Below, in pieces: positions 28,176 to 38,804 of a stretch of DNA of 64,000 nt. The notes beneath the pieces were generated by a model that saw only the letters and a program-made list of their open reading frames with translations, searched no databases and was not told where the DNA came from. Each line of letters opens with the position of its first letter. Position 1 is the stretch's first letter. The stretch is from Actinomycetaceae bacterium (GTDB lineage Bacteria > Actinomycetota > Actinomycetes > Actinomycetales > Actinomycetaceae), in contig JAQYDG010000004.1 of NCBI GenBank assembly GCA_028724265.1, forward strand, positions 310,001-374,000. The letters are read 5' to 3'. The translations under genes and the position numbers were made by a program.

Positions 28176-28961
28176 TCACAGGACACCATCCTGATCCAGG
28201 GCATGCATAAGATCGTCAACTGCGTCCGGGCCAGCGAAGATTTTCCCTTTTCTTTCCTTCGGTTCGGGCAAACGAGAACTCACAACAGCGTTCTGCACAC
28301 TCATCGTATCGACGCTCGCAGCAGGAATAACCGTCACAGGGCGGCTTGCCGCCTCACGTATTTCGGACGCCGAGGCCACGTGAATCGCCACCGAATGAGC
28401 CACAACCGAGATCACTGCTGGACCGGAAAGATCTATCACGCGATGCCCGCTGCTGGTTTGCTGTGTGAGCCTGAAGCTGGCTGTTGCGGGAGAAGCAGAG
28501 GCGGGGGCAGCCACGTCAATAGCCGTGACGTTTTCGAATACAGGCCACCCGAGAGCGGAGGCGAGAAGCGCAGGAACAATACTGCGCGATTCATCCGAGG
28601 ACGCTTCACCACATATCACAAGCGCAGCGTCATCTACCATGCGAACAACAGAGGCCAGTGCCGCGGCCTGACGAGTCGCACTCCACCCCAGCGTGGCATC
28701 GTCAACAGCGAGAATAAGCCTATCCAGACCAGCAGACAACGCAGCCTGTTTCGCCTTCGAACTTGCCGCCAGCTGCGCACCGACGCTCACGCCCACAGCT
28801 TGCACACCACACTGAGCTGCGAGATTGTGCGCAGTCTGGATCGCAGTACGCTCGTACTCCGACACGCGAGGCCTTGCATGAGTCCAATCCAAGCTCGCGT
28901 CGCGGCGAACATCGACGTCGCTGATATCGGACGCATATTTATATGCGGCAACTATCGTCAT
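28176..28961 (-). CDS. etfB: Electron transfer flavoprotein subunit beta
   Basis: 261 residues. The ETF beta (FixA) fold is recognised from TIVAAYKYASD at the start, the alternating segment ALVICGEASSDESRSIVPALLASALGWPVFENVTAID (AMP/FAD contact region) and SGPAVISVVAHS. It pairs with EtfA to form the heterodimeric flavoprotein. The ATG has GGGTAGAGG directly upstream and a purine-rich run before that. Sequence is divergent from well-studied EtfB, with an Ala-rich middle. First gene of the etfBA unit. Confidence 0.87.
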   Translation of the reverse strand: MTIVAAYKYASDISDVDVRRDASLDWTHARPRVSEYERTAIQTAHNLAAQCGVQAVGVSVGAQLAASSKAKQAALSAGLDRLILAVDDATLGWSATRQAAALASVVRMVDDAALVICGEASSDESRSIVPALLASALGWPVFENVTAIDVAAPASASPATASFRLTQQTSSGHRVIDLSGPAVISVVAHSVAIHVASASEIREAASRPVTVIPAASVDTMSVQNAVVSSRLPEPKERKGKIFAGPDAVDDLMHALDQDGVL

Positions 28962-29097
28962 CCTCTACCCTTTCTTCCTCCCCTATTGTCCCTTAAATAT
29001 TCAGGAGGAACGTCCACTGGCGGATCAATCCGCCCTCGTGTGAGCAGCCCAACGAAGATTCAGCCAACATACTCTGTTGCCTCAACAACACCTCTAT

Positions 29098-29121
29098 GGT
29101 TAACTAGTAGTGTAACTAACC
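29098..29121 (+). promoter_or_regulatory. Inverted/direct repeat at the GntR operon promoter, probable operator
   Basis: GGTTA and TAACC bracket a 24-bp element, which also holds two direct copies of TAACTA six bases apart. It lies 25 bp before the GntR start, overlaps a possible -10 (TTAACT) spaced 17 bp from TTGCCT at 29077-29082, and is where YtrA-type regulators usually bind to repress themselves. Confidence 0.55.
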
Positions 29122-29145
29122 AATTGAGTAGCAAGGAGCCAACAG

Positions 29146-29532
29146 ATGAAGTTCGATCCGAACATCCCCATCTACCGGCAAATTGCTGACGATATTCGCC
29201 GCCAGATTCTGACGGGGGAACTTCCCGCCGGAAGCCAGCTGAAAAGTTCGACACAATACGCCACTGAGGAACGGATCAACCCCGCCACCGCAAACAAGGC
29301 ATTTAATCTCCTTATTGCAGATGGCATCGTAGAAAAGCGCCGGGGTATCGGCATGTTCGTGAGCCACGACGGGCCACACAAGCTCCGCGAAGCTGCTCAA
29401 CGCACATACGTCGCTCAAGTTCTGACCCCAGCTTTGGAAGCCGGCCGCACATTGGGCTACACCCCATCCACCATCATTCAGTTTGTACAGGCATATTTTG
29501 AGGAGGCTAACCATGCACCCATGGAATCTTGA
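29146..29532 (+). CDS. GntR family (YtrA subfamily) transcriptional regulator
   Basis: 128 residues. The winged helix-turn-helix occupies residues 1-75 (IYRQIADDIRRQILTGELPAGSQL, INPATANKAFNLLIADGIVEKRRGIGMFV). Only about 50 helical residues follow, typical of the YtrA subfamily, which controls linked ABC transporter genes rather than binding a large metabolite. AAGGAG lies nine bases before the ATG. Its end overlaps the downstream ATPase gene by 20 bases, so the genes are translationally linked. It probably represses its own operon through the repeat at 29098-29121. Confidence 0.9.
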   Translation: MKFDPNIPIYRQIADDIRRQILTGELPAGSQLKSSTQYATEERINPATANKAFNLLIADGIVEKRRGIGMFVSHDGPHKLREAAQRTYVAQVLTPALEAGRTLGYTPSTIIQFVQAYFEEANHAPMES

Positions 29533-30271
29533 TATCGCCAACGTGAGCTTTCATTATGCGTTCAGCCGCGATAACGCACTCGAGAACATCAGCCTGAGGA
29601 TTGAGGCGGGCACCCTCACTGGCTTGCTCGGCCGCAATGGATCAGGCAAATCAACGCTCGGAATGCTCATTGCGGCTCAGGCTCACCCTAGCCACGGAAG
29701 CATCCTCGTCAATGGGGCTACCGTGTGGGAAAATGCCGAGGCAATGGCGGGTATCGCCCTAGTGAGCGACGATACTCCCGTGTTCAAGGACTCGCGCACG
29801 GAGGAAACGTTGAAACTGTGGGCGGCATCAAGGCCGCAATGGGATGACGACTGGGCTCATACGCTGCTTGACGCGTTTGGTATCTCTACTCGTAAAAAAC
29901 CTAAAAATATGAGCCGTGGACAAAAGTCGGCACTGTTCGCCAGCCTCGGGTTAGCAGCCCGCACACCGATCACGATTTTTGACGAGGTTCACCTCGGCAT
30001 GGACGCCGTTGCACGCGAAATCTTTTATCGTGCACTGTTGAAGGATTTCACTGCCCACCCCCGCACGATTCTGATCTCGTCACACTTGATCGAAGAAATC
30101 GAATCGCTCCTGGATCACGTCATTTTACTCGATCATGGCCACGTGATCGAAGCGGGAGATGCCGATGACGTCCGCGCCCGTCATACCAAGGAAGGCGATG
30201 TTCCCTCGCTGACTGATGTTCTGATGGATTTGACGATGAACGACGCCCAACGGCAACTGATCGGCCAATAA
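29513..30271 (+). CDS. ABC transporter ATP-binding protein of GntR-linked operon
   Basis: 252 residues, a single ABC ATPase domain. Walker A GRNGSGKST is near residue 40; Walker B is TIFDEVHLGMD (DE present), and the H-loop is ISSHLIEEIESLLDHVILLDHG. The signature is MSRGQKSALFASLG, a variant of LSGGQ common in YtrB/CcmA-like exporters of this subfamily. ATG 29513 has GAGGAGG nine bases upstream, so the longer frame to 29483 is rejected. It energises the membrane protein encoded just downstream, probably as an exporter or drug-resistance system; the substrate is unknown. Confidence 0.9.
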   Translation: MHPWNLDIANVSFHYAFSRDNALENISLRIEAGTLTGLLGRNGSGKSTLGMLIAAQAHPSHGSILVNGATVWENAEAMAGIALVSDDTPVFKDSRTEETLKLWAASRPQWDDDWAHTLLDAFGISTRKKPKNMSRGQKSALFASLGLAARTPITIFDEVHLGMDAVAREIFYRALLKDFTAHPRTILISSHLIEEIESLLDHVILLDHGHVIEAGDADDVRARHTKEGDVPSLTDVLMDLTMNDAQRQLIGQ

Positions 30272-30309
30272 TCTGAACGGAAACCTCAACACGGAGGAGG
30301 CATAAACAC

Positions 30310-31326
30310 ATGGAATCCACAAGAGACGTGACGCCGGGTGCACCAATAAACTCCGACATTCATCAACAGGAGGCGAGCGCCCCGTTACAGGCATCAGCTG
30401 GCCATCCTCAGCGCAAACCCGAGCCAGCCCCTCATCTGCAAGCCACCGAATCTGCACCCACCACAACAGCTCGGAAACTTCTTCGGTACACAGCCCAAGA
30501 CAACGCGCATTTTTTCCTGCGGTGGATGCTTATTTTCTGGGCGGGAATCCTCCTGCTCTTCTTCGTCACCATGGTTGCATCAACGAGGAGTCTCTCCCCA
30601 GAACACTTCTCTATTGATCTATCGGGTGAAAGTGTTTATTCGGGCGCGCGTACGTATATCGGCACCATCATCGCGATAGGAGGTTACGCAGCTCTGCTTG
30701 CCCTCTTCATCCTCGGTATCCGTATGGCCGTGCGCGTTCGCGCATATACGGAGGCAGGCATTCCCCGCATCGAATCCGTCCGGCTCAATCTTGCCTCGTC
30801 AGCACTGATTTCAGTTGGCGGGGTGGCGCTCGCCGCAGCCGGCTTCCTCGTCTTCGTCATCTTCGCCAGGCCAGTTTTCCGGCACACGCTATCCTCCGTG
30901 AGTTTCCTGCTGTGGATCCTCCTTGCATTGTGCGTATGGTTAGCACTTTTCTCCACCATCATCTGCGGACTCGCACTTGGCAGCCTCTATGCCAGGGTAG
31001 GAGTCATCTGGATTATTGTCGGCTACATTGTGTACGTCATTCTCGATGGGTTGACGGGATCTCGCGTCACGGACGCCGTGACCAGCACAGTCACACACGT
31101 TTCTGGATGGCTGACGGCACACCTTGTTCTTCCGCTTGTTGGTATGGGATCCTACTCCGATATGGCTGATGCTCTTTCCGTTGCTCTACACGACTCGGCA
31201 CAGACTATCAACATTGGATTCTCACTAGGCATTACCAGCGTTTCACTGGCAGCAATTTTGACGATCGTCATTGCAGGCGCCATTTACTACGCCGCACAAT
31301 GGCGCATGTCTAGCCGGCGCAGCTAG
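30310..31326 (+). CDS. Membrane protein, probable ABC permease partner
   Basis: 338 residues. The first 65 are polar (Q, P, A, T) and cytoplasmic; then six predicted helices (about 72-95, 118-142, 160-185, 200-225, 230-250 and 305-328). No specific family motif is recognised, but the topology and position, third in a GntR-ATPase unit with only 38 bp between, are those of the YtrC/YtrD-type permease. GGAGG is nine to ten bases before the ATG. A transporter role is inferred from context. Confidence 0.7.
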   Translation: MESTRDVTPGAPINSDIHQQEASAPLQASAGHPQRKPEPAPHLQATESAPTTTARKLLRYTAQDNAHFFLRWMLIFWAGILLLFFVTMVASTRSLSPEHFSIDLSGESVYSGARTYIGTIIAIGGYAALLALFILGIRMAVRVRAYTEAGIPRIESVRLNLASSALISVGGVALAAAGFLVFVIFARPVFRHTLSSVSFLLWILLALCVWLALFSTIICGLALGSLYARVGVIWIIVGYIVYVILDGLTGSRVTDAVTSTVTHVSGWLTAHLVLPLVGMGSYSDMADALSVALHDSAQTINIGFSLGITSVSLAAILTIVIAGAIYYAAQWRMSSRRS

Positions 31327-31479
31327 CAGCCCCGCCCAGACGGCAGAGTGAGGCAGTACATATCCGCAGCAAGATTCCGGTAGATTGAGACGAGACTTGT
31401 TCCAGATCAGCAGCGCATATGCAGAGTACGCGGCATCTAGATCACGATGAATATCACGTTGACCAACACAAGAGGAACT

Positions 31480-31920
31480 ATGACTATCACCATTGAAAAT
31501 GAAGCATCCGAGGAACTGCTCACTGCGATGAACAAGCTTATCCCTCAGCTTTCGAGCTCGACCCCACAGATGGATGCTCAGACCCTGAAAGCCTATCTCG
31601 AGCAGCCGGGCGTGTATCTCTTCGTCGCCCGCAGCGATGCGGAACCTGATCAGGGCGCTATCGTCGGAATGAGTACACTTGCCACATTTCGCTTGCCAAC
31701 TGGCCTCAGAGCGTGGGTAGAGGACGTCGTGGTTGACGGTGCCGCCCGCGGGCAGGGAATCGGACAGCGCCTTGTGGATGCGATGGTTGCCTACGGGCAG
31801 GAAATACACGCAAAGTCGATTGACCTCACAAGCAGGCCAAGCCGCGAGGCAGCTAATCGCTTGTATCAGCGCAGCGGATTCGTTTTGAGGGAAACGAACG
31901 TCTATCGTTACCACGGATAA
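31480..31920 (+). CDS. GNAT family N-acetyltransferase
   Basis: 146 residues. GNAT signature: LRAWVEDVVVDGAARGQGIGQRLVDAMV (acetyl-CoA pyrophosphate loop with R/GxGxG/A) and SRPSREAANRLYQRSGFVLRETNVYRY (motif B). ATG 31480 is preceded by AGAGG with a short spacer; an in-frame ATG at 31447 without SD would add 11 residues. The substrate is unknown; the small size and the residue pattern resemble amine or peptide N-acetyltransferases. It stands alone, convergent with guaB across a terminator. Confidence 0.85.
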   Translation: MTITIENEASEELLTAMNKLIPQLSSSTPQMDAQTLKAYLEQPGVYLFVARSDAEPDQGAIVGMSTLATFRLPTGLRAWVEDVVVDGAARGQGIGQRLVDAMVAYGQEIHAKSIDLTSRPSREAANRLYQRSGFVLRETNVYRYHG

Positions 31921-32011
31921 AACTACTGCTAAAGCTACGGCTAAGACTGCTGCGTAGAGCGCGTATCAGATTTCACACGTCACCTGGTCACGCAGGCATC
32001 TGAACAAGAAA

Positions 32012-32046
32012 GTAGCCCCGGAAAGTCCATCAGGATCCGGGGCTAC
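32012..32046 (-). terminator. Rho-independent terminator downstream of guaB
   Basis: Perfect 11-bp stem (GTAGCCCCGGA with TCCGGGGCTAC) around a 13-base loop. On the minus strand the stem is followed by TTTCTTGTTC, so it ends guaB transcripts; on the plus strand it may also stop the acetyltransferase transcript. Confidence 0.85.
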
Positions 32047-32158
32047 GTTCTGAACACACACCACGTGATGAGTACACTGTTCCAAGCTCAATTCCGTGCA
32101 TGTTACTCCGTGCACGGCGTTTTAACACATCGACGGAGTACTTTTTGCGCCGCCTCGC

Positions 32159-33781
<1,623 letters not shown>

Positions 33782-33840
33782 CTATCACCTATGGCCATTC
33801 CACCGACGTATCCGCGCGTGCGATCTGGGGCAGTACGCTC

Positions 33841-35430
33841 TTAGTAGCCCCCATCCCCAAGATCGACAGTTACTTTTCCATCCTTATCCAATTTCACCGG
33901 GTAGCGACCACCATAGACGGAGATATCATTCGACTCGGCTTCCCATGGTTCACTTTCGCTGTACCTCTGCTTGTAGGTCACACGCAGAGTGCCATTGCCA
34001 ATGACGACGGATGTGCCGTCCAGAGGATTGGTACCGGTCTCACTGTTCCCCGACGACGTGACCTCAGGCTGTGTGGACCATGACCGCTTGATGTCTGTGA
34101 TCGCTGGGCTGGAACCCCGACCAGTGAGATCCACCATATGGCATCCGGTGACGAACTTATTTGACGCCATGCATTCGGCTAATTTGTCCTGAACCTGCTT
34201 GATCGCCTCAGTAATGGCCTTATCGGTAAACGACGGCGTGAAGGAGATGTCAACCGTGTTGTCGTCTCGAGACGAGAACACAGGGACGGTAAACTCCTGT
34301 GGATCGCCGAAGGCGACGTAATCCGTCGCCGCGGGCGGGGTCACCGTGTAATCGCCTGGCAACGTCGTGAGTGCCGTCGTTTCTTCCTTCACCTCGACAT
34401 CAACGCCGTTGATTTTCACTTTATCTGCACCCGGGAGCGGGCTGGCCGCATCCTGAAAACTGATCACGCTGGACTCTATATCCTGAAGAACCCACGTTTT
34501 GCTCCCTTGCAGCTTCAGGTGGAACGTCACCGGATGCGAGGACTCCCCTTGCTTGACACGAGCAATCACCGTCGCGCGCTCATTTCCCTCGTCACTGCCG
34601 AGAAAATCTTTATTATCTGAGTCATCACGAACATCAGAAATTTCCTCAAGCTCTGGCCGGTTCTTGGCCCCACGATACACGTCATTACTCACGAGATTCG
34701 GCTGTTGACTGCGCACGGACTCATCAACCAAATTCCATGCTGAGTTAGCGTCACCCTCGTTGAGTGCACTCAGGTAGAGCTTGACTGTTCCCTCAGGGCT
34801 TTCCTGGGTTGCGACGCCGAGAATCTTATTGAGCCCGCCAAAGACGAAAAGCCACAGTGCAACGATCGCAAGGATAATCGCAATAATCGAACCGCCGATC
34901 GCAAATTTCGTCTTCTTCGGCAGTGGCCGCCGCGGAGGCTTCGGTGCCTGTGGGAAGGGTTGGGGCGCTACGTAGGGCGCAGAGCTTGCCGGTGGGTAGC
35001 TCGCAGGTGCGTCAGTTGCTGGCGCGTAGCCGCCTTCGACATTCTGCTGCCCTTGGGGTGCCCGAGCAGATCCAGCAGCCTGAGTAGGCTGCGCATTTCC
35101 CCATTGCTGCACAGGGACTTGCTGCCGTTCAACCCCCGGTTGGAACCCTTGTGCGGGTCGACTCCCTTGTGCCTGATATGCACCCGGCATCGCAGACGCA
35201 GCCGCATTCTGATTCTGAGTGCCCCACTGGATCGGAGCAGGTTCGGTTGCCTGATTGAGACTCTGAAACCCTTGGGAATCTGCGCGAGGAGGCACAGATG
35301 GATTCTGCTGCGCAGGATCACTCTTGAGCGAAGCGCTCGAATCAGCCTCACCGTGGCGAGTGCCGGCATGGGTGGTTCCGTCACTAGGCGGGGGAACGTT
35401 TGGATCACGGTCATTATTGTCTTGTTCCAC
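33841..35430 (-). CDS. Membrane-anchored extracytoplasmic protein, unknown function
   Basis: 529 residues from a GTG with GAAAGGTGG upstream. Residues 1-170 are a disordered cytoplasmic region rich in Q, P, A and G, with PKPPRRPLPKKTK just before a single helix at about 176-199, giving an inside-to-outside orientation. The 330-residue external part begins with a segment like the DUF4878/lumazine-binding-like stress domain (VKLYLSALNEGDANSAWNLVDESV) and continues with a beta-rich region containing two cysteines (ECMASNKFVTGC) that could form a disulphide. No enzymatic motif is seen. The overall design recalls the gene at 61669-63321, but the sequences are not obviously alike. Function unknown. 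Confidence 0.7.
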   Translation of the reverse strand: MEQDNNDRDPNVPPPSDGTTHAGTRHGEADSSASLKSDPAQQNPSVPPRADSQGFQSLNQATEPAPIQWGTQNQNAAASAMPGAYQAQGSRPAQGFQPGVERQQVPVQQWGNAQPTQAAGSARAPQGQQNVEGGYAPATDAPASYPPASSAPYVAPQPFPQAPKPPRRPLPKKTKFAIGGSIIAIILAIVALWLFVFGGLNKILGVATQESPEGTVKLYLSALNEGDANSAWNLVDESVRSQQPNLVSNDVYRGAKNRPELEEISDVRDDSDNKDFLGSDEGNERATVIARVKQGESSHPVTFHLKLQGSKTWVLQDIESSVISFQDAASPLPGADKVKINGVDVEVKEETTALTTLPGDYTVTPPAATDYVAFGDPQEFTVPVFSSRDDNTVDISFTPSFTDKAITEAIKQVQDKLAECMASNKFVTGCHMVDLTGRGSSPAITDIKRSWSTQPEVTSSGNSETGTNPLDGTSVVIGNGTLRVTYKQRYSESEPWEAESNDISVYGGRYPVKLDKDGKVTVDLGDGGY

Positions 35431-35548
35431 GGGAATCAGCCACCTTTCAGCCGCAACAACTCAGAATCATCGACCGCGCGAACAACGCGTGCGACACACT
35501 TATCAGCTTATTTGCACCATATCAGAAAGAGGCCAGCAATATGCAAAA

Positions 35549-35575
35549 GTGGACTAAGCATAATGCTTAGTCCAC
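35549..35575 (-). terminator. Rho-independent terminator of groES
   Basis: A 27-base perfect inverted repeat with 13-base arms (GTGGACTAAGCAT and its complement) around one central base. On the minus strand it is followed by TTTTGC. It lies 73 bp after the groES stop, so groES is transcribed alone. Confidence 0.85.
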
Positions 35576-35647
35576 TTAGTTTCGAGTATTGGCTATAACG
35601 CGCGCGCCGCCACTACCCGTGTACTCGCGGCTCGCGCAGCCGCCACA

Positions 35648-35944
35648 TCACTTTTCGACGATGGCAAGAACATCGCGCGAGGAGAGAATCACGTACTCCT
35701 CGCCCTGGTACTTCACTTCCGTGCCGCCATACTTCGAATAAATCACCACGTCGCCCTCAGCAACATCCATAGGGACGCGGTTACCCTTATCATCAATGCG
35801 GCCAGCACCGACGGCCAAAACCTTACCCTCTTGCGGCTTTTCCTTCGCCGTATCCGGCAAAACGATACCAGAAGCTGTGGTTGTTTCAGCTTCCAACTGC
35901 TGGATCACAATACGATCCTCCAGCGGCTTAATAGAAACGGACAT
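35648..35944 (-). CDS. groES: Co-chaperonin GroES (10 kDa chaperonin)
   Basis: 98 residues. Family sequence throughout: [46 protein letters not shown] (mobile loop TTASGIVLP that docks on GroEL) and [30 protein letters not shown]. It caps GroEL in the cytoplasm. AAAGGGG lies before the ATG. There is no groEL next to it: the gene is bounded downstream by a strong terminator and upstream by a long leader with a CIRCE operator. GroEL must be encoded elsewhere. Confidence 0.97.
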   Translation of the reverse strand: MSVSIKPLEDRIVIQQLEAETTTASGIVLPDTAKEKPQEGKVLAVGAGRIDDKGNRVPMDVAEGDVVIYSKYGGTEVKYQGEEYVILSSRDVLAIVEK

Positions 35945-36156
35945 CCGTGCCCCTTTTCCTAAATCTCACCGACGCTGATCGCGTACGCAAAACGCTCCGC
36001 AGCGCCGACCCCTTGAGCTGTTGTCACACCTGGTACCGAACCCGCCGTCGCGGGGGTCGAGCCCGATCCGGGCAAGTGCATATCCATAACCAACGTGCAC
36101 CGACTGGAATTTGTTCCACATCGAGCACAGCACGCTCTGGATCACACCCACATGAA

Positions 36157-36198
36157 AGCCTATGCATTAGTTGGCACTCGGTCAAGGAGAGTGCCAAC
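36157..36198 (-). promoter_or_regulatory. CIRCE operator and overlapping groES promoter
   Basis: TTGGCACTC-N9-GAGTGCCAA at 36171-36197 is the HrcA-binding CIRCE inverted repeat. On the minus strand a -35 TTGACC lies within its spacer (36180-36185), and a -10 TAGGCT follows after 17 bp (36157-36162). HrcA binding would thus block groES transcription. The resulting leader is about 200 nt. The element also lies just upstream of the divergent methyltransferase gene, which may be co-regulated. Confidence 0.85.
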
Positions 36199-36231
36199 AT
36201 TGCTAGCCGTCATTTCGAGAGAGCTGACGCG

Positions 36232-37626
36232 TTGTTCTATGCGACAATTGCGAGTGTGAACTCCGATTCTGACGACGATCTCAGCTGGCTGGTGAGCGAG
36301 CGCGGCCAGGCGGCATTAGCTGACGTCGAAGCAGCCATCGCCGCCTGGTTCACCACACCAGCGGGTGAAAGTGAGCAACACAGCAGCGCGCAACTGCCCC
36401 TGGCTCTGGTCCAACAGCTGCACAACTCCCTGCAACACGCCGGATGGAATTCAGAAGAACGCGCTGCCCTCATCACGCAGGCTGAGCTGCGGCGCAAGGC
36501 AACAGCCAAATTTCCGGATGCCGCGGGATGCCTGTTCTTCACTCCGGCAGGACTGCAGCAAGCAACCAGATCTCTTGTTGCGCGATACCACGCTCACATG
36601 TTCGCGCAGCTCGGTGCTAGGTCTGTTCTCGATGCCGGCGCAGGCATCGGAGCAGACTCGCGGGCGTTCGCGCTGGCCGGGCTGCAGGTCACAGCCGTTG
36701 AACTGGATCAGCAGACGGCGGCCTTATTGAAGGCGAATCTTGCAGACTTTCCCCACGCCCAGGTCATTCACGCAGATAGCCTCACAGTTGTCGCGCACAC
36801 ACAGTTTTCGCCTACTGACGCAATCTGGATGGATCCGATGCGGAGGGACGGCGGCAGGCGCATGATGAAACCCGAACAGTGGATACCGCCACTATCGAGC
36901 GCACTGAGCGTAGCAGGCCGCGCACCCATCAGCGGTATTAAGGTGGCTCCGGGAATCGCTTATGCCGATCTCCCCACAGATGCATGTGTCGATTGGGTGA
37001 GCGTGAACGGCGATCTTGTGGAAGCCGTCATCTGGCGCGGACCTGGGATCACACCGGGCAGGCGCGCTATTGTGCTCACCGATAACGCGCCAAAGCACCA
37101 GCCCATCGTCGTCACTGCGGACGCATCAGATCCCACACAGCCACCCGTTTTGGTGCCACCCCGCGCTTTGGATGCGTCCCTGAATGACGCGAATCGCAGC
37201 GTCATCCTGGATCCAGATCCTGCAATTATTCGATCTGGAGCAATCAGCTGGGTTGCCCAGACCTTCGGCCTTGCACCCACCTCGCACAAGATCGCGTACC
37301 TGGCAGGACAACAGAACGCCCAGAGCGTGTTGCGCCTGCACGCATTCGGCTCCCTGTTCGACGTACTCCATATCAGCTCCATAAAGCCAGCTGAACTGCG
37401 AACTTTACTTCGCCAGGAAGGCTCGCCAGATATTGAAGTGTTGGAACGCGGGGTTAACGTTGATACGGCAAAATTTCGCAAGGCGTTGCTGGCGGGCACC
37501 GATCGGCACCAGCGTACGAACAACGAACGCCTCAGTGTTATTCTGACTCCGATTCTCGGCCGCCGCCGGGCTGTCATTGCGCGCCGCATCCTCAGACCGA
37601 TAGCCGGCGTCACAACACGTCACTGA
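36232..37626 (+). CDS. Class I SAM-dependent methyltransferase (THUMP-like type)
   Basis: 464 residues if TTG 36232 is the start (GAGAGAG about eight bases upstream). The frame is open back to 35947, but that part is antisense to the groES leader and spans the CIRCE site, so it is not expected to be translated. SAM-binding motif I is VLDAGAGIGADSRAFALAG, followed by VTAVELDQQTAALLKANL (acidic loop), and IWMDPMRRDGGRR is the DPxRR motif seen in actinobacterial methyltransferases with a THUMP-like C-terminal domain. The last 200 residues (HKIAYLAGQQ, LHISSIKPAELRTLLR, LTPILGRRRAVIARRI) match that domain. RNA methylation is likely by family but the target is unknown. Start uncertain. Confidence 0.8.
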   Translation: MFYATIASVNSDSDDDLSWLVSERGQAALADVEAAIAAWFTTPAGESEQHSSAQLPLALVQQLHNSLQHAGWNSEERAALITQAELRRKATAKFPDAAGCLFFTPAGLQQATRSLVARYHAHMFAQLGARSVLDAGAGIGADSRAFALAGLQVTAVELDQQTAALLKANLADFPHAQVIHADSLTVVAHTQFSPTDAIWMDPMRRDGGRRMMKPEQWIPPLSSALSVAGRAPISGIKVAPGIAYADLPTDACVDWVSVNGDLVEAVIWRGPGITPGRRAIVLTDNAPKHQPIVVTADASDPTQPPVLVPPRALDASLNDANRSVILDPDPAIIRSGAISWVAQTFGLAPTSHKIAYLAGQQNAQSVLRLHAFGSLFDVLHISSIKPAELRTLLRQEGSPDIEVLERGVNVDTAKFRKALLAGTDRHQRTNNERLSVILTPILGRRRAVIARRILRPIAGVTTRH

Positions 37627-37766
37627 ATTTTCAGGAGAGCTTCAGCAGCTTCTGGAGCCTCGGAACCGCCGATGGCCGCCACAGCAGAGAAATCACCGAC
37701 CAACGCGACATCGGAACCGTGATCGCACAGGCTACCGCCCTGCCACAGGTACCGTCACGATCTAGG

Positions 37767-38804
37767 TTAGAAATGGATCGTATCCAGGCTCATATTCGTA
37801 TCGACGGTGATATCCATCGGCGAGGGCTCAACGCCATTGCTGACCAGTTCCCACCCCAAGGCCGCAATCATCGCACCATTATCCGTGCAATAACGCATCG
37901 GTGGAATGCGAACCTTAATACCCCGCTCGGCGGCACGCTGGGCGGCAAGCTCCCGCAACCGAGAATTTGCAGAGAAACCGCCACCGATGACGAGTGTGTC
38001 GCAGCCGAAGGCCTCACACGCATTCAACGCCTTCGACGTCAACACGTCATTCACTGCCTCCGAAAAACTGGCAGCAATATCCTCCTTCGGCAGGTCCTTG
38101 CCCGCATCAGTCAAACCCTCAATGTAGCGAGCGACCGCAGTCTTGAGACCAGAGAAAGAAAAGTCATAGGGATGATCGTGCTTATCGCGTCCCACCGTCA
38201 ATCCTCGCGGAAAGCGGATTGCTTCCCGATTCCCGACTTGCGAGAGTCTATCGATATGCGGCCCGCCCGGATATGGGAGCCCGAGCAGCCGCCCAACCTT
38301 GTCGAAGGCTTCGCCAGCCGCGTCATCGAGTGTTCCACCCAGCTCCGTCACATCAGTTGCGATATTGGTGACGTTGAGGATCGACGAGTGTCCGCCTGAC
38401 ACGACAAGCCCAATAAAATGCTCCGGAAAACGCCCATCAACAAGCTCATCAACACAGACGTGACCCATAATATGGTTCACTCCATACAGAGGTTTCCCGA
38501 TCGAATATGCCAGAGCCTTCGCTGCAGACACACCCACCGTCAGCGAACCAATCAGCCCAGGGCCTGCCGTCACCGCAATAGCATCCACCTCGGCAAGATC
38601 CACATCAGCCTTGTCCAAAGCAGCATTCAGCGTCGGCACCATCGATTCCAAATGCGCGCGTGACGCAATCTCGGGGATAATACCGCCAAAGCGGGCATAT
38701 TCGTCCATCGACGTGGCCGTCACATCTGCCAAAAGCTCGCCATCACGAACCAGCGCCACGCCTGTTTCATCACACGAGGTCTCAATTCCTAATACTGTGC
38801 TCAC
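37767..38804 (-). CDS. tsaD: tRNA N6-adenosine threonylcarbamoyltransferase TsaD
   Basis: 345 residues, ASKHA-fold metalloenzyme that, with TsaB and TsaE, transfers threonylcarbamoyl to A37 of ANN-decoding tRNAs. Motifs: LGIETSCDETGVALV (nucleotide binding), NHIMGHV (HxxxH iron/zinc ligands), LVVSGGHSSI and CDTLVIGGGFSANSRL. It begins with GTG inside the end of rimI (about 20 bp overlap), the last member of the tsaE-tsaB-rimI-tsaD cluster. Length is normal. Confidence 0.97.
   Translation of the reverse strand: MSTVLGIETSCDETGVALVRDGELLADVTATSMDEYARFGGIIPEIASRAHLESMVPTLNAALDKADVDLAEVDAIAVTAGPGLIGSLTVGVSAAKALAYSIGKPLYGVNHIMGHVCVDELVDGRFPEHFIGLVVSGGHSSILNVTNIATDVTELGGTLDDAAGEAFDKVGRLLGLPYPGGPHIDRLSQVGNREAIRFPRGLTVGRDKHDHPYDFSFSGLKTAVARYIEGLTDAGKDLPKEDIAASFSEAVNDVLTSKALNACEAFGCDTLVIGGGFSANSRLRELAAQRAAERGIKVRIPPMRYCTDNGAMIAALGWELVSNGVEPSPMDITVDTNMSLDTIHF

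Noticed and set aside
27900-29189. 429-codon plus-strand frame across etfA/etfB
   Set aside because: Composition is rich in R, H, S and C with no domain, and it is antisense to two clear ETF genes.
35947-36231. 95-codon N-terminal extension of the methyltransferase
   Set aside because: It runs through the groES leader and CIRCE site, is rich in R, S and H, and is unlike the family; TTG 36232 is preferred.
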